From contig CM062815.1 of the NCBI GenBank assembly GCA_031772625.1, forward strand, positions 603,558,505 to 603,622,504: 64,000 nucleotides of DNA. The letters run 5' to 3'. This document shows, one piece after another, positions 35,659 to 47,907 of the stretch. The position numbers and the translations under genes were made by a program. The notes below the pieces were generated by a model. The model had not been told where the DNA came from, ran no database searches, and saw nothing but the letters and a program-made list of their open reading frames with translations. Source of the DNA: Pinus tabuliformis. Lineage: Eukaryota; Streptophyta; Pinopsida; Pinales; Pinaceae. Numbering within the stretch: the first letter of the stretch is position 1; each line of letters begins with the position of its first letter.

Positions 35659-37480
35659 ATGAGTAATCAAGAAAGCGGGGGATCCATCAGATTCCCAATT
35701 TTTTATGGGAGAAACTTTATTTATTGGAAGATAAGAACCACAACCTATCTTCAATCACTTGGAATAGATGTCTGGGAAATCGTGGAAGGAGGATAGACAT
35801 TTCCATCAGCAATTCCCACAGATACAATAGGTAAAAAGCAATATGAAACCAATGCCAAGGCTGTCAATACATTATTGGGAAGTCTGTCACAATCATAGTT
35901 TGTCAAAGTTATGCAGCTCAAATTAGCCAAAGAAATATGGGACAAAATCGTTCTAAGCTATGAAGGAGACTCTCAGGTAAAACGTGCTAAACTACAAACT
36001 CTCAAAATTCATTATGAAACTCTTAAGATGCACAATGATGAAAGTATAGCTAGTAACTTCTTACGTATAAATGAGGTTGTAAATTACATGAAGAATTTGG
36101 GTGAAGAGATAAAGGAAGTTACTTTAGTTGAGAAAGTTTTAAGATCCTTGTCTACTAAATTTGAATCAAAAGTATCTGCCATAGAAGAAAAATAGGATCT
36201 ACAGACTATTACTATGACACAGCTTCACAGAATCTTAACTGCCTTTGAGATGAGAAAAGGAGGCCCATCGGATATGAGAGAAGCCACATTTAAAGCTTCA
36301 GCAAAAGGAAAAGAAGAACTCAATGAATCAGGACATATTTTAGAAGAAGAAGATGAAGTAAACTTTGTCAAGAAGCTTCAACGGGGTTCCGGAAGATTCA
36401 AAGGTAAACTACCTTTCAAATGTTTTGCCTGTGGTAGAGTCGGTCATTATGCTGCCAAATGTCCTCATAAAGATAAATATGATAAAGGGAAGGAATCTGC
36501 AAAATGGAATAGAAAACAAATTGTAAGTAAAAAGAGCTACTATACTCATGAAGATAGCGATGGTTTATCAAATAGTGATGAAGACGAAAATAGTAATGAC
36601 TATAGACTTCTGATGGCTTATGAAAATGATACTTTTTGGGATGCTTTAGATGAAGATGATCTTGATGAAGAAATATCTAAACTCAAAATCTGTTTAGAAG
36701 AAAAGAATATGATTATAGATACCTTGACATACCAACTTGCTGAAAGAGAAAAACACAATGAAAAACTAGAAAGTGAAATTGTGGATCTAAGAAAGGATCT
36801 TGAGAAAACAAAAGCTCTCAATCTTAGATTTGCTAAAGGATCAGAAACCTTAAATGAAATTATCAAAGTGCAGCATTCTCCTCTGATAAAAACAGGTCTT
36901 GGATATACTAAATAAGCATCTCAATCACAGAAGTTGTCAACCTCTACTAAAAGCTATCTATGTAGCAAAGAACAGTGAACAGTATGACAATTGACAGCAA
37001 AGGGATAAAGCAGATCACCAGGTAAATTAGACTCCATTTAATTTAAGGATGAACAGAAGCCACAACCAACCTCAGGTAAATCATACTCAACTTGCTTCAA
37101 AGTTGAATAGAAACTACAATCACCAGGTCAATAGATTCGATAATCACAGGAACTTCTTTAATGGTCAATGTTTTTCATGTCATAACTTTGGACACAAAGC
37201 TATTCAATGTGTTGCTTATAAGACCATCATGACTAGAGAAGCACGAAATCAAAGGAATTTGACAGGGATCAAGAAAAGTTCTTACAATAACTTTTCTCTT
37301 CTTGAAAATGAAATAGAATGCTCAATCTGTAACAACTTTGGCCATGAAGAATCTGAATGCATGAGTAAATTTCAGCAAATATCTCAAAAGGAGCAAACTC
37401 CATTAAATCCCAAAATATGGAGAAAGAAAGATCCGCAAACAGAAAGATGTGGTATAGCCTTGTATGTAGAAGGACAAGAA
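35659..37480 (+). pseudogene. Gag of element E with coiled coil and three zinc knuckles
   Basis: It starts at an ATG after the primer site with 'GGSIRFPIFYGRNFIYWKIR', the usual copia gag start, then the UBN2 part ('AKEIWDKIVLSYEGD', 'ESIASNFLRINEVVNYMKNL'). A canonical CX2CX4HX4C knuckle is at 36421-36462 (CFACGRVGHYAAKC), then an acidic part and a heptad-like coiled coil (about 36660-36830). Two further knuckles lie at 37169-37210 and 37319-37360. A long gag with several knuckles is typical of Sireviruses. Confidence 0.9.
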
Positions 37481-37980
37481 AATTAGTGGTACATTGACAG
37501 TGGATGCTCAAAACACATGATAGGTGACAAAGAAAAACTTCACTCATATAATGCCTTAGAAAAGGAAAAGAATGTCTCATTTGGAAATGACACTCCTGCT
37601 GTCATAAAAGGTAAAGGCTCTGTTTTATTGAAAGAAAAGGTTAAATCTAGGAATGTTATGTATGTTGATGGTCTAAAACATAACCTGTTGAGTGTCAGTC
37701 AAATGTATGATCAAGGAAATGAAGCGGTATTTCGATCAAACGGATGTGTTGTTCATGAGATTGATACAGGAGAAACAGTGATCAAAGGTACAAGAACTCC
37801 AAACAACTTATACATACTCAAGGGAGGACAACAACAATGCTATCTAAGCAAAAATGATGAAAACTGGCTATGGCACAGAAGGTTGGAGAATCTAAGCTTT
37901 TCTCAAATAAGAAAAGCATGCAGATTCAAGGTTGTTCGTGATCTTCCTGATATCAACATTCCTGAAAATACAATATGAAA
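37481..37980 (+). pseudogene. Protease and GAG-pre-integrase region of element E
   Basis: The active-site region 'WYIDSGCSKHMIGDKEK' is the classic copia protease start. It is followed by 'VMYVDGLKHNLLSVSQMYDQ' and the pre-integrase 'NLYILKGGQ', 'WLWHRRLENLSFSQIRKA'. Confidence 0.9.
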
Positions 37981-38960
37981 ATCATGTCAATTCGGTAAGC
38001 AAACCAGATCTCACTTCATTGAAAAAGAAGGGTTAGCTAGTAAGCCTCTTGAACTTGTTCATACTGATTTATGTGGACCATCAAGGAAAAAGTCACCTCG
38101 TGGAGAAGAATACTTTATATTGTTCATTGATGATTTTTCCAGAATGTGTTGGATAGGTCTTCTAAAGCATAAAGATGAAGCATTTGAAAAATTCAAAGCC
38201 TTCAAAGCTTTGGTTGAAAATGAATCAGATCGCAAAATCAAATGCCTCAGATCCGATCGAGGAGGGGAATTTACCTCGGATGAGTTCTTTGACTTTTGTG
38301 AACAACATGGAATAAAAAGGCAGTTCTCCACTGCAAGGACTCCTCAGCAAAATGGAGTGGTAGAAATAATGAACATAACTATTCAACAAATGGCTCCAGC
38401 TATGCTAGATGAATTTGGAACTCCTGCTACCTTCTGGGGTGAAGCTGCATTCGCCGCCGTCACTATTCTCAACCACGCAAATGTTTGGGTAAACAACACT
38501 CAAACTCCACATGAAATTTGGTATGGTAAGACTCCTACTATAAAATACTGCAAAGTTTTTGGAAGAAAATGTTACATCAAAAGAACTGATGAAAAACTTG
38601 GTAAGTTTGAACCCAGAGCAGATGAAGGTTTTCTTCTTGGCTACTCTTCCCGAAGTAAAGGATATAAATGTTATAATAAAAGACTTGGAAAATTATTGAA
38701 AGTATTGATGTTGTGGTTGATGAAGCATGCAAAAATCCAAAACAAATAAAAACCGAAGATTACGACAATGAAGATGAGGATCATTTTCCCTCATCAAATC
38801 ACACTGATTCTGAAGAAGAAACCAATGAAGCACCAGAAGAGGAGATAACGGTAGAAGAAAAGACCATGTCCAGATATGTTCAGAAAAATAATCCAGAAAC
38901 TCAAATTTTAGGGGAAAAAGGGCAGGTGTGCAGACAAGAAGAACTATTACAGAAACCTCA
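37981..38960 (+). pseudogene. Integrase of element E
   Basis: The copia integrase core includes 'LELVHTDLCGPSRKKSPRGE', 'DDFSRMCWIGLLKHKDEAFE', 'KIKCLRSDRGGEFTSDEFFD' and 'RTPQQNGVVE', and the C-terminal part 'KVFGRKCYIKRTDEKLGKFE', 'GFLLGYSSRSKGYKCYN'. An acidic spacer leads to the RT. Confidence 0.9.
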
Positions 38961-38989
38961 AGCTATCTAGCATCTATCTTCCACCGAAC

Positions 38990-39900
38990 CTCAAAATGTA
39001 AATGAAGCATGCAAAGATGAATGTTGGGTCAAGGCCATGAATGAAGAACTTGAGAAAATTGAAAAGAATAATACTTGGGAATTAGTTCCTAGACCTCATG
39101 ATAAGAATATCATAGGAACTAAATGGATATTCAAAAACAAGCTGAACAAAAATGGAGAAGTTATTAGAAACAAGGCCAGACTTGTTTGTAAAGGATATGT
39201 TGAACAAGAAGGTATAGATTTTGAAGAAACTTTTGCACCTGTTGCTAGACTTGAAGCCATAAGAATGTTTCTTTCTCTTTCTAGTTTTCAAAAATTCAAA
39301 GTATACCAAATGGATGTAAAATCTGCCTTTCTTAATGGAGACTTAGAAGAAGAAGTCTATATTGAACAACCAGAAGGATTCATTCTTGGAAATGATGCAA
39401 AACTTGTATGCAAACTCAAAAAGGCTCTCTATGGTCTAAAACAGGCTCCAAGGGCTTGGTATTACCATCTTGACAAATATCTCCACCAACAGGGTTTTTC
39501 AAAGGGGTCAGCAAATAACAATCTATATACAAATATGGACACTGATAAATTGCTAATAATTGTTGTGTATGTTGATGATATCATTTTTGGTAGCAATGAA
39601 GAATCCATGACTCAGAATTTTTCTTCAGTACTGCAGCAAGAATTTGAAATGTCCTTGCTTGGTGAGCTTACCTATTTTCTTGGTCTACAAGTTCAACAAA
39701 ATAAAGATGGTATTTTTCTTTCACAAACCAAATATCTCAAATAGATCCTCAAAAAGTACGACATGGAAGATTCTAAACCAGTATGTACCCCAATGGTAAC
39801 ATGATGCAGTCTTAGCTCAAATGATGAATCAACAGTAATACATCAACCAACTTACAGATCCATGATTGGCAGTCTGCTTTATCTAACAGGTACCCGACCT
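38990..39900 (+). pseudogene. Reverse transcriptase of element E
   Basis: Copia RT: '[20 protein letters not shown]', '[20 protein letters not shown]', '[20 protein letters not shown]', '[15 protein letters not shown]', and catalytic '[14 protein letters not shown]' near 39565, then '[20 protein letters not shown]'. It is well kept over 235 codons. Confidence 0.95.
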
Positions 39901-39959
39901 GACATCATGCATGTAGTGGGAATAGTTGGAAGATTCCAAGAAAATCCAAAGGAATAACA

Positions 39960-40524
39960 CCTTTAGGCAGTCAAAAGGATTTTCAAATATCTTCAAGGAA
40001 CACAAAACTTTGGTTTATGGTATCCTAGAGATACAGATCTTACACTTCATGCATATACAAATGCAGATTGGGTAGGAAGTGTTGATGATAGAAAAAGCAC
40101 TAGTGGTGGTGCATTCTATATGGGTTCCAGGTTAGTGTCTTGGTTCAGCAAGAAACAAAGTTCAATTGCATTATCTACAGCTGAAGCAAAATACGTGGCT
40201 GCTGCATCTTGCTGCACACAACTACTTTGGATGATGCAAACCTTGCAAGACATTCAGATCACATGTACTCCACCCATCTCCATTCTATGTGATAATACAA
40301 GTACCATCAGTATTTCAAAGAATCCAGTCATGCACTCCAAGACCAAGCACATACCCATCAAATATCATTTTCTACATGAACAAGTGCTTGAACAAAAGGT
40401 CAAATTGGAGTATGTTCCCTCCAAAGAACAGGTTGCTGATATATTCACTAAACCACTGCCCAGAGAGACATTTGAATATCTCAGAAAAAAGCTGGGAGTA
40501 GTTGCTGCATCATCCTACTGTTAA
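39960..40524 (+). pseudogene. RNase H of element E
   Basis: 'NADWVGSVDDRKSTSGGAFY', 'LVSWFSKKQSSIALSTAEAK', 'CDNTSTISISKNPVMHSKTK', 'HIPIKYHFLHEQVLEQKV' and 'ADIFTKPLPRETFEYLRKKL' are standard copia RNase H blocks. The frame ends at 40524. Confidence 0.95.
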
Positions 40525-41747
40525 ATCCTATTTTCTTCAAAGAAAGGTGGTTATACGCGAGTTTCATAAAGCGTAGTCATGTACATATGCGGGTTTCTGT
40601 GGGCACAGTCGCGTATATGTTAGTTTGAAGAAAAGTAGTGGTCCAGACTCAGGAAAAAGGGGTCTGCTATGGTTCTGTCAATTATCTGCTCTGTTTGATG
40701 GTGGTTTCACTCTGCAGATAACATGTGGAAATTTATTGGTCCTCATAAATTTGTTGATAACTTGATGTATATCTGATTGATGATGATGCTTTAATATCTC
40801 TTACTGACATATGAAATGATCATATCTGACAGTAAACAGGTGGAACAGGTTCAGGGGGAAAACATGGTATGCTTCTAATAAAGCATTGTTGGCATTATGT
40901 TTAGAAGTCTTTGGTACCTAATGAGTTCTTACTTTATGATGATAGGTTGATACTCACATATGTTGATTATCATGGTTGATGATATGGGATGTTCCCTAGT
41001 GATGATATCATGAAGTTTCTTATGGAAAGATCATGCAGTTCTTGATAAAAAAATGTCTATGGTGTTTTCACATACATATGATATGATTTTGTGCTACCGC
41101 TTGGAGATATGACATATGCTTAGTTGATTCATGGAAGGTTATGATAAGGGAATGAAGCAAGTTGATCTTGATGAGATCAAGAGGATGAGTTGATATATGC
41201 CGACATACTTTGACACAGGTTGATGATATTTTGGGAACTAATAATGGACAAATGTTGTTGATGATAGTTGTTGATGACTATCATGGTCTTGTTTAAGATA
41301 TTTGGTCTCTGTTATATATGTCATGTGTATCATTTAATGTAAAGGTCATGAAAAGACCCAATTTGTAACCCCACTATGCATGGAATAGATGATGTAATGT
41401 TTCTTGTTTTTGTCATGTATAAACAATTGGTATATCCCCACTTGGTTGGGTGGATGAGTCAAATTTGGTATATCCCCACTTGGTTAGGAGATGGATGTAT
41501 GTATGAGTCACTGGTGATAGGAAGGTCATTGGTGATGTATGTATAGAGTCATGTTATTCTTTTAGAACATGTTTTTGTAAACCTTGCTTATGCTCAGGGG
41601 GAGCATGGACTCGATCATATGAGCTCAATTAGCACACTTCAACATATCAGAGAGTTTAGCATGTACTCAGGGGGAGCATGACCCTTTGCCCTTGATGTCA
41701 AAGGGGGAGAGAGACTTGGTGTTGCCATCAAGTCCGAAGGGGGAGAT
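40525..41747 (+). other. Element E 3' non-coding region with repeated polypurine tracts
   Basis: This 1.2 kb between RNase H and the 3' LTR shows no long frame, so no envelope-like gene is seen. Polypurine-like runs occur at 40851-40867, 41593-41607, 41666-41680 (the last two share CTCAGGGGGAGCATG), 41701-41714, and 41736-41747, the last abutting the LTR. A 21 bp sequence built on 'tatatccccacttgg' is repeated exactly at 41427-41447 and 41465-41485. A 'cgcgtatatg' motif like that of the LTR occurs at 40550-40620. Confidence 0.7.
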
Positions 41748-43276
41748 TGTTGGCATTATGATTCAGGTATTGTCCTTGATGGAAACTCACTCAGATGAAA
41801 GATCAAAGTGTAGCAGGAAAACAACAAAGAATTATAGATCAATCTTCACAGAATGAAGAAAGAGAGGTACATGCAGGTTCAGCATTGACCAAACTGCGTA
41901 TACACGAAGGTTCACTATATACAAGTCGCGTATATGTACACACGCACTTTCACGGAGGGAAAAGTGTGTATACCTTGGAAAACTAAGTTTTTGGTCTGAA
42001 GTATTTGGTCCATGGTATTTTGATCCATGGTATTGGTCCAAAGTATCTGGTCCGAGGTATTGACCCTAGGTATTTGGTCCAAGATATTGGTCCTAAGTGG
42101 TTTTGGTCCATGGTATTGAGAAAGGCCTAAAACTATAAAAGGAGGAGAAGATCATTAGGCCAAGGTGTGCAAGTATCGAATATCTGATGAAGTGTGAGAT
42201 CTAGTATGCAGGTTATTGGGTTATGGTGCATTGCTGGATTTGAACCAAGGATGAACCTTAGCTGATGATGAGGGATCATATCTAATGATGGATCGAGATC
42301 TTAAGGAGTGAAATGAACTATCATTACATGTTTTTGCTCATGTATATTCTAGATCTAAATACTGATGCATATATTATTTTGTAAATGATATGATCTGGGT
42401 ATAACTAAAGTCTGGAATAGCTGCAGAACTCTGAATTTATATTTGCAGATGTATACGCTAGTTGGCTTTGAGAAAAGCGCGTGTACATGCAGGTTCGACA
42501 CATGGAAGTAGTGTATACCTTATAAAATATGTTTCAGTTGTTTCTCTTTACTGTTGCAGAGTTCTGGGTTCTGGTTACTGTATTCTGGTGACAGTATTCT
42601 GAATGATCAGATTGATGGGTTGTCTAAGTGAATGATTGATTTGGCTATGGTTGGTTCAAAAGGTGATTGGTTGATGTATATATATTTGATGATTGAATGA
42701 TGATGGATCCAGTCTGAAAATTTATGAAACGTGGTCCCTGGAAGAAAAGAGAAGGTCATAGCCTTCTGTAGGTCAACGCCTACGTACTAGCAAACATATC
42801 GGCTAGTACAAGAGCTAGGGGGTTGTAGCTCCCTTCCAGGAGAAGATGGAGAACGAGAGAAGGTTGTAACCTTGTGCAGGTAGAAGCCTGCGTATTGGTA
42901 TAAGTCTGCACCATTACAAAAATTGTAAACAAATTTTCTTATTATTAAAAGAAGACAGAGACAACAACAACAGGTGGTTTTCACCCACATTGGGTTTCCA
43001 CCTTATATCTTGGTGTTCATGTGTGTTGCTTATGTGTGATGCTTTATTCTGCTTTTACTGCACTGTCTAATGAATTCCTGATATACTAGTTAAAGTTCAA
43101 TGCATGATAAATTGGGTAAATCAAAAGATCTCTGCATATACGCTGGTTGCCTTAAGTACAGTCGCATATACACGCTAGTTCACTTAACTGAAGTAGTGTA
43201 TACAAATCTGTTTTGAAAATTAAATTGTTGATCTAATAATACTGATTCACCCCTCCTCTCAGTATTATTTCCAACA
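41748..43276 (+). repeat. Element E 3' LTR
   Basis: This 1529 bp LTR, TGTTGG...CCAACA, matches 34072-35598 at about 93% by eye. It is followed directly by CTTCT, the target duplication. Confidence 0.95.
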
Positions 43277-43281
43277 CTTCT

Positions 43282-43800
43282 CTCTAGAGACCACTAGATT
43301 TTCTGCTTCACTTTCAGGAACCACAGAGCTGTTGCACCCATCAACAATAGTGCTACCTTGCAGCTTGTACAAAGTTCCAATTTGAACTCCTCGCATCAAT
43401 ACCAGTGCTCCCCAAACCATCTTGCAGGTATCCTTCTCGAACACTATTTTGACACCTGCATCATCGAGCTTGCTTACAGAAATCTGATTTCTAGCTAATG
43501 CAAGAATATGCAGAACACTGGGAAGTGTTCTAACCCTTCCACCTTACAACTTCAACTTTACTTTTCCGCGACCAATGATTCTAGCCTTCCTATCATCCCC
43601 TAAGAAGACATCACCACCATCGTATTTCTCATACTCGTAGAACCACTCTCTATGGGGAGTGAAGTGAAAGGATGTACCTGAGTCAATCAACCATGCCTCA
43701 TGATCTACATGTGTACTTGAAGAAGCCAAGTACACATCCCCACCTTCACCTGAGGTAGTTTTCACCTCTGCAGAAGGAGCATCATCAGATCCATTTCCTT
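43282..43800 (-). pseudogene. Protease region of element D
   Basis: The minus strand reads 'HEAWLIDSGTSFHFTPHREW', the copia protease active site, and 'DVFLGDDRKARIIGRGKVKL'. It continues toward the integrase at 34071, with element E between. Confidence 0.85.
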
Positions 43801-44535
43801 TATTAGGAGCTTTAGATTTACAGTCCCTTTTGTAGTGCCCTTACTTTCCACATTTCTAGCACACCACCTTTACAGGTTTTCCTGGAGGTTTAGATCTCCC
43901 ACTCGATGACATATTTTTGTTTCTGTTTTGGGACCGTCCTCGTACAGACAAGGCATCACCATTCTAGCTCTCCATATTTTTCTGTCTCATCTCCTCCATT
44001 AGCAAGGATGAGACTATTTCAACAAACTGCAAACAGTTGTATTGCTACCTATTACAATAGCCAGACTATCCCACGAATCTGGTAGAGAACACAACAAACT
44101 GATGCACTTATCTTCATCTGAAATTTTAATATCAACAGATAATAACTGACTTACCACAGTATTAAATGCGTTCAGATGCTTTGTCACTGAGTCTCCATCT
44201 TTCATCCTCAGGTTACACAACTTTTTCCTCAGGAACATTTTATTCACCAGAGACTTAGATTGGTACAAAGTCCCTACCTTTTCCCACAAAGCCTTCGTCA
44301 TAGCTTCCCCTGATACATTCAGCAATACTGAATCTGAGACACATAATTGTATTGTGCTCTTTCCCTTCCGATCCAACTTCTTCCATTCTTCATCGGACAC
44401 TCCCATTGGTTTAGTACTCAAATCTACCATGATCCACTGATCTTTATCCACCAACAGATCCTCCATCTTGAGTTTCCACAACTCAAAACTCTGACCATTA
44501 AATTTCTCGGTCTCTATCTTTCCACTGCTCGCCAT
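43801..44535 (-). pseudogene. Gag of element D
   Basis: It starts with an ATG at 44535 (minus strand) and reads 'IETEKFNGQSFELWKLKMED', 'CVSDSVLLNVSGEAMTKALW', 'LRMKDGDSVTKHLNAFNTVV', 'LLCSLPDSWDSLAI': a UBN2-type copia gag. A zinc-knuckle-like motif follows near 43825-43865 (KCGK.GHYKRDC). Intron signals are not evident. It is broken. Confidence 0.85.
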
Positions 44536-44643
44536 CTTCTTTCACCACCAAAATCGATCTCGCATATCTTCCACTAAACAGGGTCTACCACAGGCCCAAG
44601 CGAAACCCCTTAGCAACAAAGGCCTCCCCTTGAAGCCAAAATA

Positions 44644-44655
44644 GCTCTGATACCA
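44644..44655 (-). promoter_or_regulatory. Primer binding site of element D (initiator tRNA-Met type)
   Basis: TGGTATCAGAGC on the minus strand, two bases inside the right LTR, is the standard plant copia primer site. Confidence 0.9.
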
Positions 44656-44657
44656 AA

Positions 44658-45158
44658 CGCAGGTTTTAACCCCGTATAGAAATTACCTGGATACGAATTC
44701 TAAAACACAAAAAATAAACAATGCGAGAGAATAACACATAAAACACATACAAAGAGATTTTCCCCTGGATCCCAAAACCGGGTCTACGAGATTGATTTTT
44801 CATTATGTTCCTTTCAATGTTACGATACATATTTATACATGTCGAAGCATCCAATACCATCGACCGAAAACCATTGCGTCCAAAAACATGGACTGAAAAC
44901 CATCGCGTCCAAAACCATGTGCAAAAATCATGCACAAAACCATAGGTAGGCCCACCCAACCTAATATAGGGTCCAAAAAACAAAATTTTCTGGGGCGCTG
45001 CCGCGAACCCCATAGAGGGGGGGTTACCTGCACCCTTGAAACCCCCTGTGACCACCCTGCTACGCAATTGACACAATGAAGGGGGGGCTCCAGCCCCCCT
45101 CTAACCCTCTCGTTAACTAAATGGGCTAGTTGTGGAAAGAATATAACACAACTCAACA
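44658..45158 (-). repeat. Element D right LTR (5' LTR in element sense)
   Basis: This 501 bp LTR matches 30857-31359 and is followed by TAATA (45159-45163), the target duplication. The GGTCCATGGTATTG box is kept with one change at 44865 to 44852. Confidence 0.9.
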
Positions 45159-46810
45159 TAATATTCGTCCAAGCATTATCTAACATTACATTAGTAGTCA
45201 TATTTCTAAGGTGGATCATTACTATCCTATAAGAACCATAATTTTGGAAGGTTCTTGGAAGAAGCATTATGACAAGGATAGTATATATTCCATATAATAT
45301 GGAAACAATACTCTTGAAGGATGAAGGCATACAATTTGTCATGTTGCAAGATCATTTTAGGGCATATAGCTAGATGATTGTATGAAAGCATATGAATGCA
45401 TATTTGAATAACTCTTAGGTAGGATCCATATGTATGGAATCCCATAAAAGAAGTTGGTCATGCATGGTGAATCTTCCATTTGGTTATATGATGCCTGAAA
45501 GATGAATTTGACTTAGTCTAGGATGAATAAAATATTAAGACTTTCTCACTAGAATATATAGAATGGTGCTCAATATCTAGTATAGTCTTTGAAAGAATAT
45601 TGTAACTTCGTAATCAAGTTTGATCCTTGGCACCCTGATGCATGAAGGGGTTTTCTTGTGAATATGGACCATGAGGATGTTGATGTTCCGATGAGAAGGT
45701 AATTATGATGAGGTAAGTCTAATATTCATAATTTTTGTTGGTTATCTTGTTAACATATTGTTTTTCTACCTAGAAGGATATTGTAGGAATATATGAAAAA
45801 TGTTGAGGAAAGCTCAACATATGATATTTGGCAATTATGAAATCAAGATGTTTTCATCTTGGTATTGAAAGGTAGTAGTGCAAAAATATAACTTGAAGGT
45901 AAAGTTTGTATAATAAAAGGAGATCACTTTCATGAAGAAGCTATGATTAGCTTGAAATTTGGTAAGGATCAATATAATTCCTTCATTATTAATGATGATA
46001 TGAAAGTCGTGGCTTGAACCCTGTAACAAGATTGAAGGAAGAAGATGGCTCCATGATACCTAGGAAGGAAGAAAGCTCGATATAATGAGATGTGAAGGAA
46101 AGAGGGAGTCGTGCAACCATAAATAATAGGTAGTTGATACTCTTATGGAGACAAGCTATAAGGCTTGTGATGTTGACTTCCCAAATTGAAAGGAAGTCTG
46201 GAATCTCCTATGGATTTGAGAGGGAGTAAAGGAGTATCCTTGAATAGGAGCAAGGATATATTCCCTAACTAAGAGGGAATAGGGATATCCTCTCTGGTTG
46301 AGAAGGAGTGATGATGGACATCACACGTACATTCTCTTCTTCATGTGTCACACAATTGACTAGGACTAACAACTGTAAGTCTAAGTTAAGGCCATGGAGA
46401 GAGAATGGTCATCTGTGGTTTCCTTGAGGATAGATCATCCAAGAAATGAAAGGCACTGATACTCTTTGAGGATACGACAGGTATCTAAGATGAGAGTGGT
46501 CAAAGAGGATGGATATTCTTTGAGGATTGGGAATCCAAGATAAGACTAGTCCTAAAAGGACATACTTAGTGAACATTCAGATGGGGATTTTTTCTTGTAG
46601 AGGTAGTGTGGTATCATAGGTAAATTCTCCCAGCATAATGCTCTAAAAAAAAGTTGAGCGTGTCTAGTTAGGCCTCAAAGATAGTGTTGTTCATAATGTC
46701 GATGCTTACAGTTGGCTTAACAATCTGACTCTTTTGATGAGAACTCTTTAGTTTGAGAATGGTGTTGTGTTTATTGTACAATTATGAATACCTCCCTAGT
46801 TAAGAGGAAG
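45159..46810 (+). other. Probable 3' internal region of LTR element H
   Basis: No domain is recognised. Polypurine-tract-like phrases recur: 'tttgagagggag' (about 46217), 'taactaagagggaa' (about 46266), 'ggttgagaaggag' (about 46295) and 'agttaagaggaag' (46798-46810), the last abutting the LTR. This fits the 3' untranslated end of an LTR element. Its coding part is not in view or has been lost. Confidence 0.45.
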
Positions 46811-47907
46811 TGTTGGAAATGTAACTAGTTTTAGTCTTCATAATTGTTATTGTACTCATTTCAATATGTATCTTATGTAACAAACAAAAGAAGAAAATAA
46901 AAAAGGTGTTATTTTAAAGCATGGGTTTCATGCCCTTTATTGACAGTCTTCGAGGTAAAAGCATGTTCTTCATGCTTCTAGGGTCTTATAGGTCATAGGA
47001 TATATTTTCACGAGTCAAAAGAGTTAACATCATGATTATAAGACCCTTCTGAGCAAGATGTACCTTGTAAAAGAATTTATTTTGAGTTTAGAAGGCCCTG
47101 AAAACCTCTAATGTACAAGTCGGCCTAAAGGAGTGAATTCAACCCATTGGAAAGGCTATAAATAGATGCAGATTTGACCTCATTTGGGACTCAATCACTC
47201 AAAAGTTAAATCTCTTAAGAAGAAGTTCAATATGAAATTGGGAGAAGTGAAAAAGAAGAACGAAGGCCTAAAAGGAAAGGAAAATCCAAGAAGAAGAAGA
47301 AAAGTTTTTTTTTGGCTTTATCTCTCTCACATGTGTGAAAAACTAGGGTTTCTACAAATTCAAGGAAGGTTGAAATTGCAGGAGATCGAGTTGTGGTATC
47401 AAGTTGTTGTAAGAGAAAATACTCTGTTTTGACCCTATTGACCTTGGAAGGATCTGTCTTGCTCAAAGAATCGGGATCTCTTGAAGAGTTGAATTAGGGT
47501 TTTTGCAACAACTACAAGGCCAAAGTTGCAGGGTTGAAGTTGGGGACGAAGTTGAAGTTGGTTGAAGAAAGATTGAGCCTTGTTGATCTGATATATTTGG
47601 AAGGAATTCTTGAAGGTCTGACTTGGTAATTGAGGGAGGACTTGGTCTAGGTTTGGATCTTAATTGTCTCATCTGGAGCAATATTTATAAGAAGAGAAGA
47701 TATTTTATGGGTTTTCCCCTTGGAGGGGTTTTTCCCTAGCTTGGAGCCTAATTTTCGTGTCCACTGTCTTTACTATTTTTATCTTGATAATTGTTTGATG
47801 AAGAAGATCTAATAAAGAAGACGCAAGAAGATAAATAAAGTTCACAAGAAATTATTAAGGTTAAAGGAAAATCTGAATAATAGCTACCATACTATATTTT
47901 TCCAACA
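46811..47907 (+). repeat. LTR of element H (3' or solo LTR)
   Basis: This 1097 bp LTR starts TGTTGGAAATG after a purine tract and ends TTTTTCCAACA. The TATA box is TATAAATAG (47157-47165). No second copy and no primer site after 47907 are seen, so it is a 3' LTR of a plus-strand element. Flanks show no target duplication. Confidence 0.65.

Larger units (their letters stand above)
34072..43276 (+). mobile_element. Ty1/copia element E (Sirevirus-like), nested in element D
   Basis: The paired LTRs (34072-35598 and 41748-43276; TGTTGG...CCAACA), the perfect CTTCT target duplication, a Met-type primer binding site, a polypurine tract and the order gag, protease, integrase, RT, RNase H are all on the plus strand. 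The 1.5 kb LTRs, a long gag with coiled-coil part and several zinc knuckles, and repeated polypurine tracts point to the Sirevirus (SIRE/Maximus) group. LTR identity is about 93%, less diverged than D, as nesting requires. It looks whole in plan but is broken, with about ten breaks or fewer. Confidence 0.95.
30857..45158 (-). mobile_element. Ty1/copia element D (contains element E)
   Basis: The paired LTRs (30857-31359 and 44658-45158), a perfect 5 bp target duplication TAATA, an initiator-Met-type primer binding site, a polypurine tract and a full minus-strand order (gag, protease, integrase, RT, RNase H) show a complete copia element. Element E was inserted later between protease and integrase. 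The pol resembles the Tork/Tnt1 group. LTR identity is about 90-92% in sampled stretches. It looks whole in plan but is broken, with about ten breaks or fewer. Confidence 0.95.
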
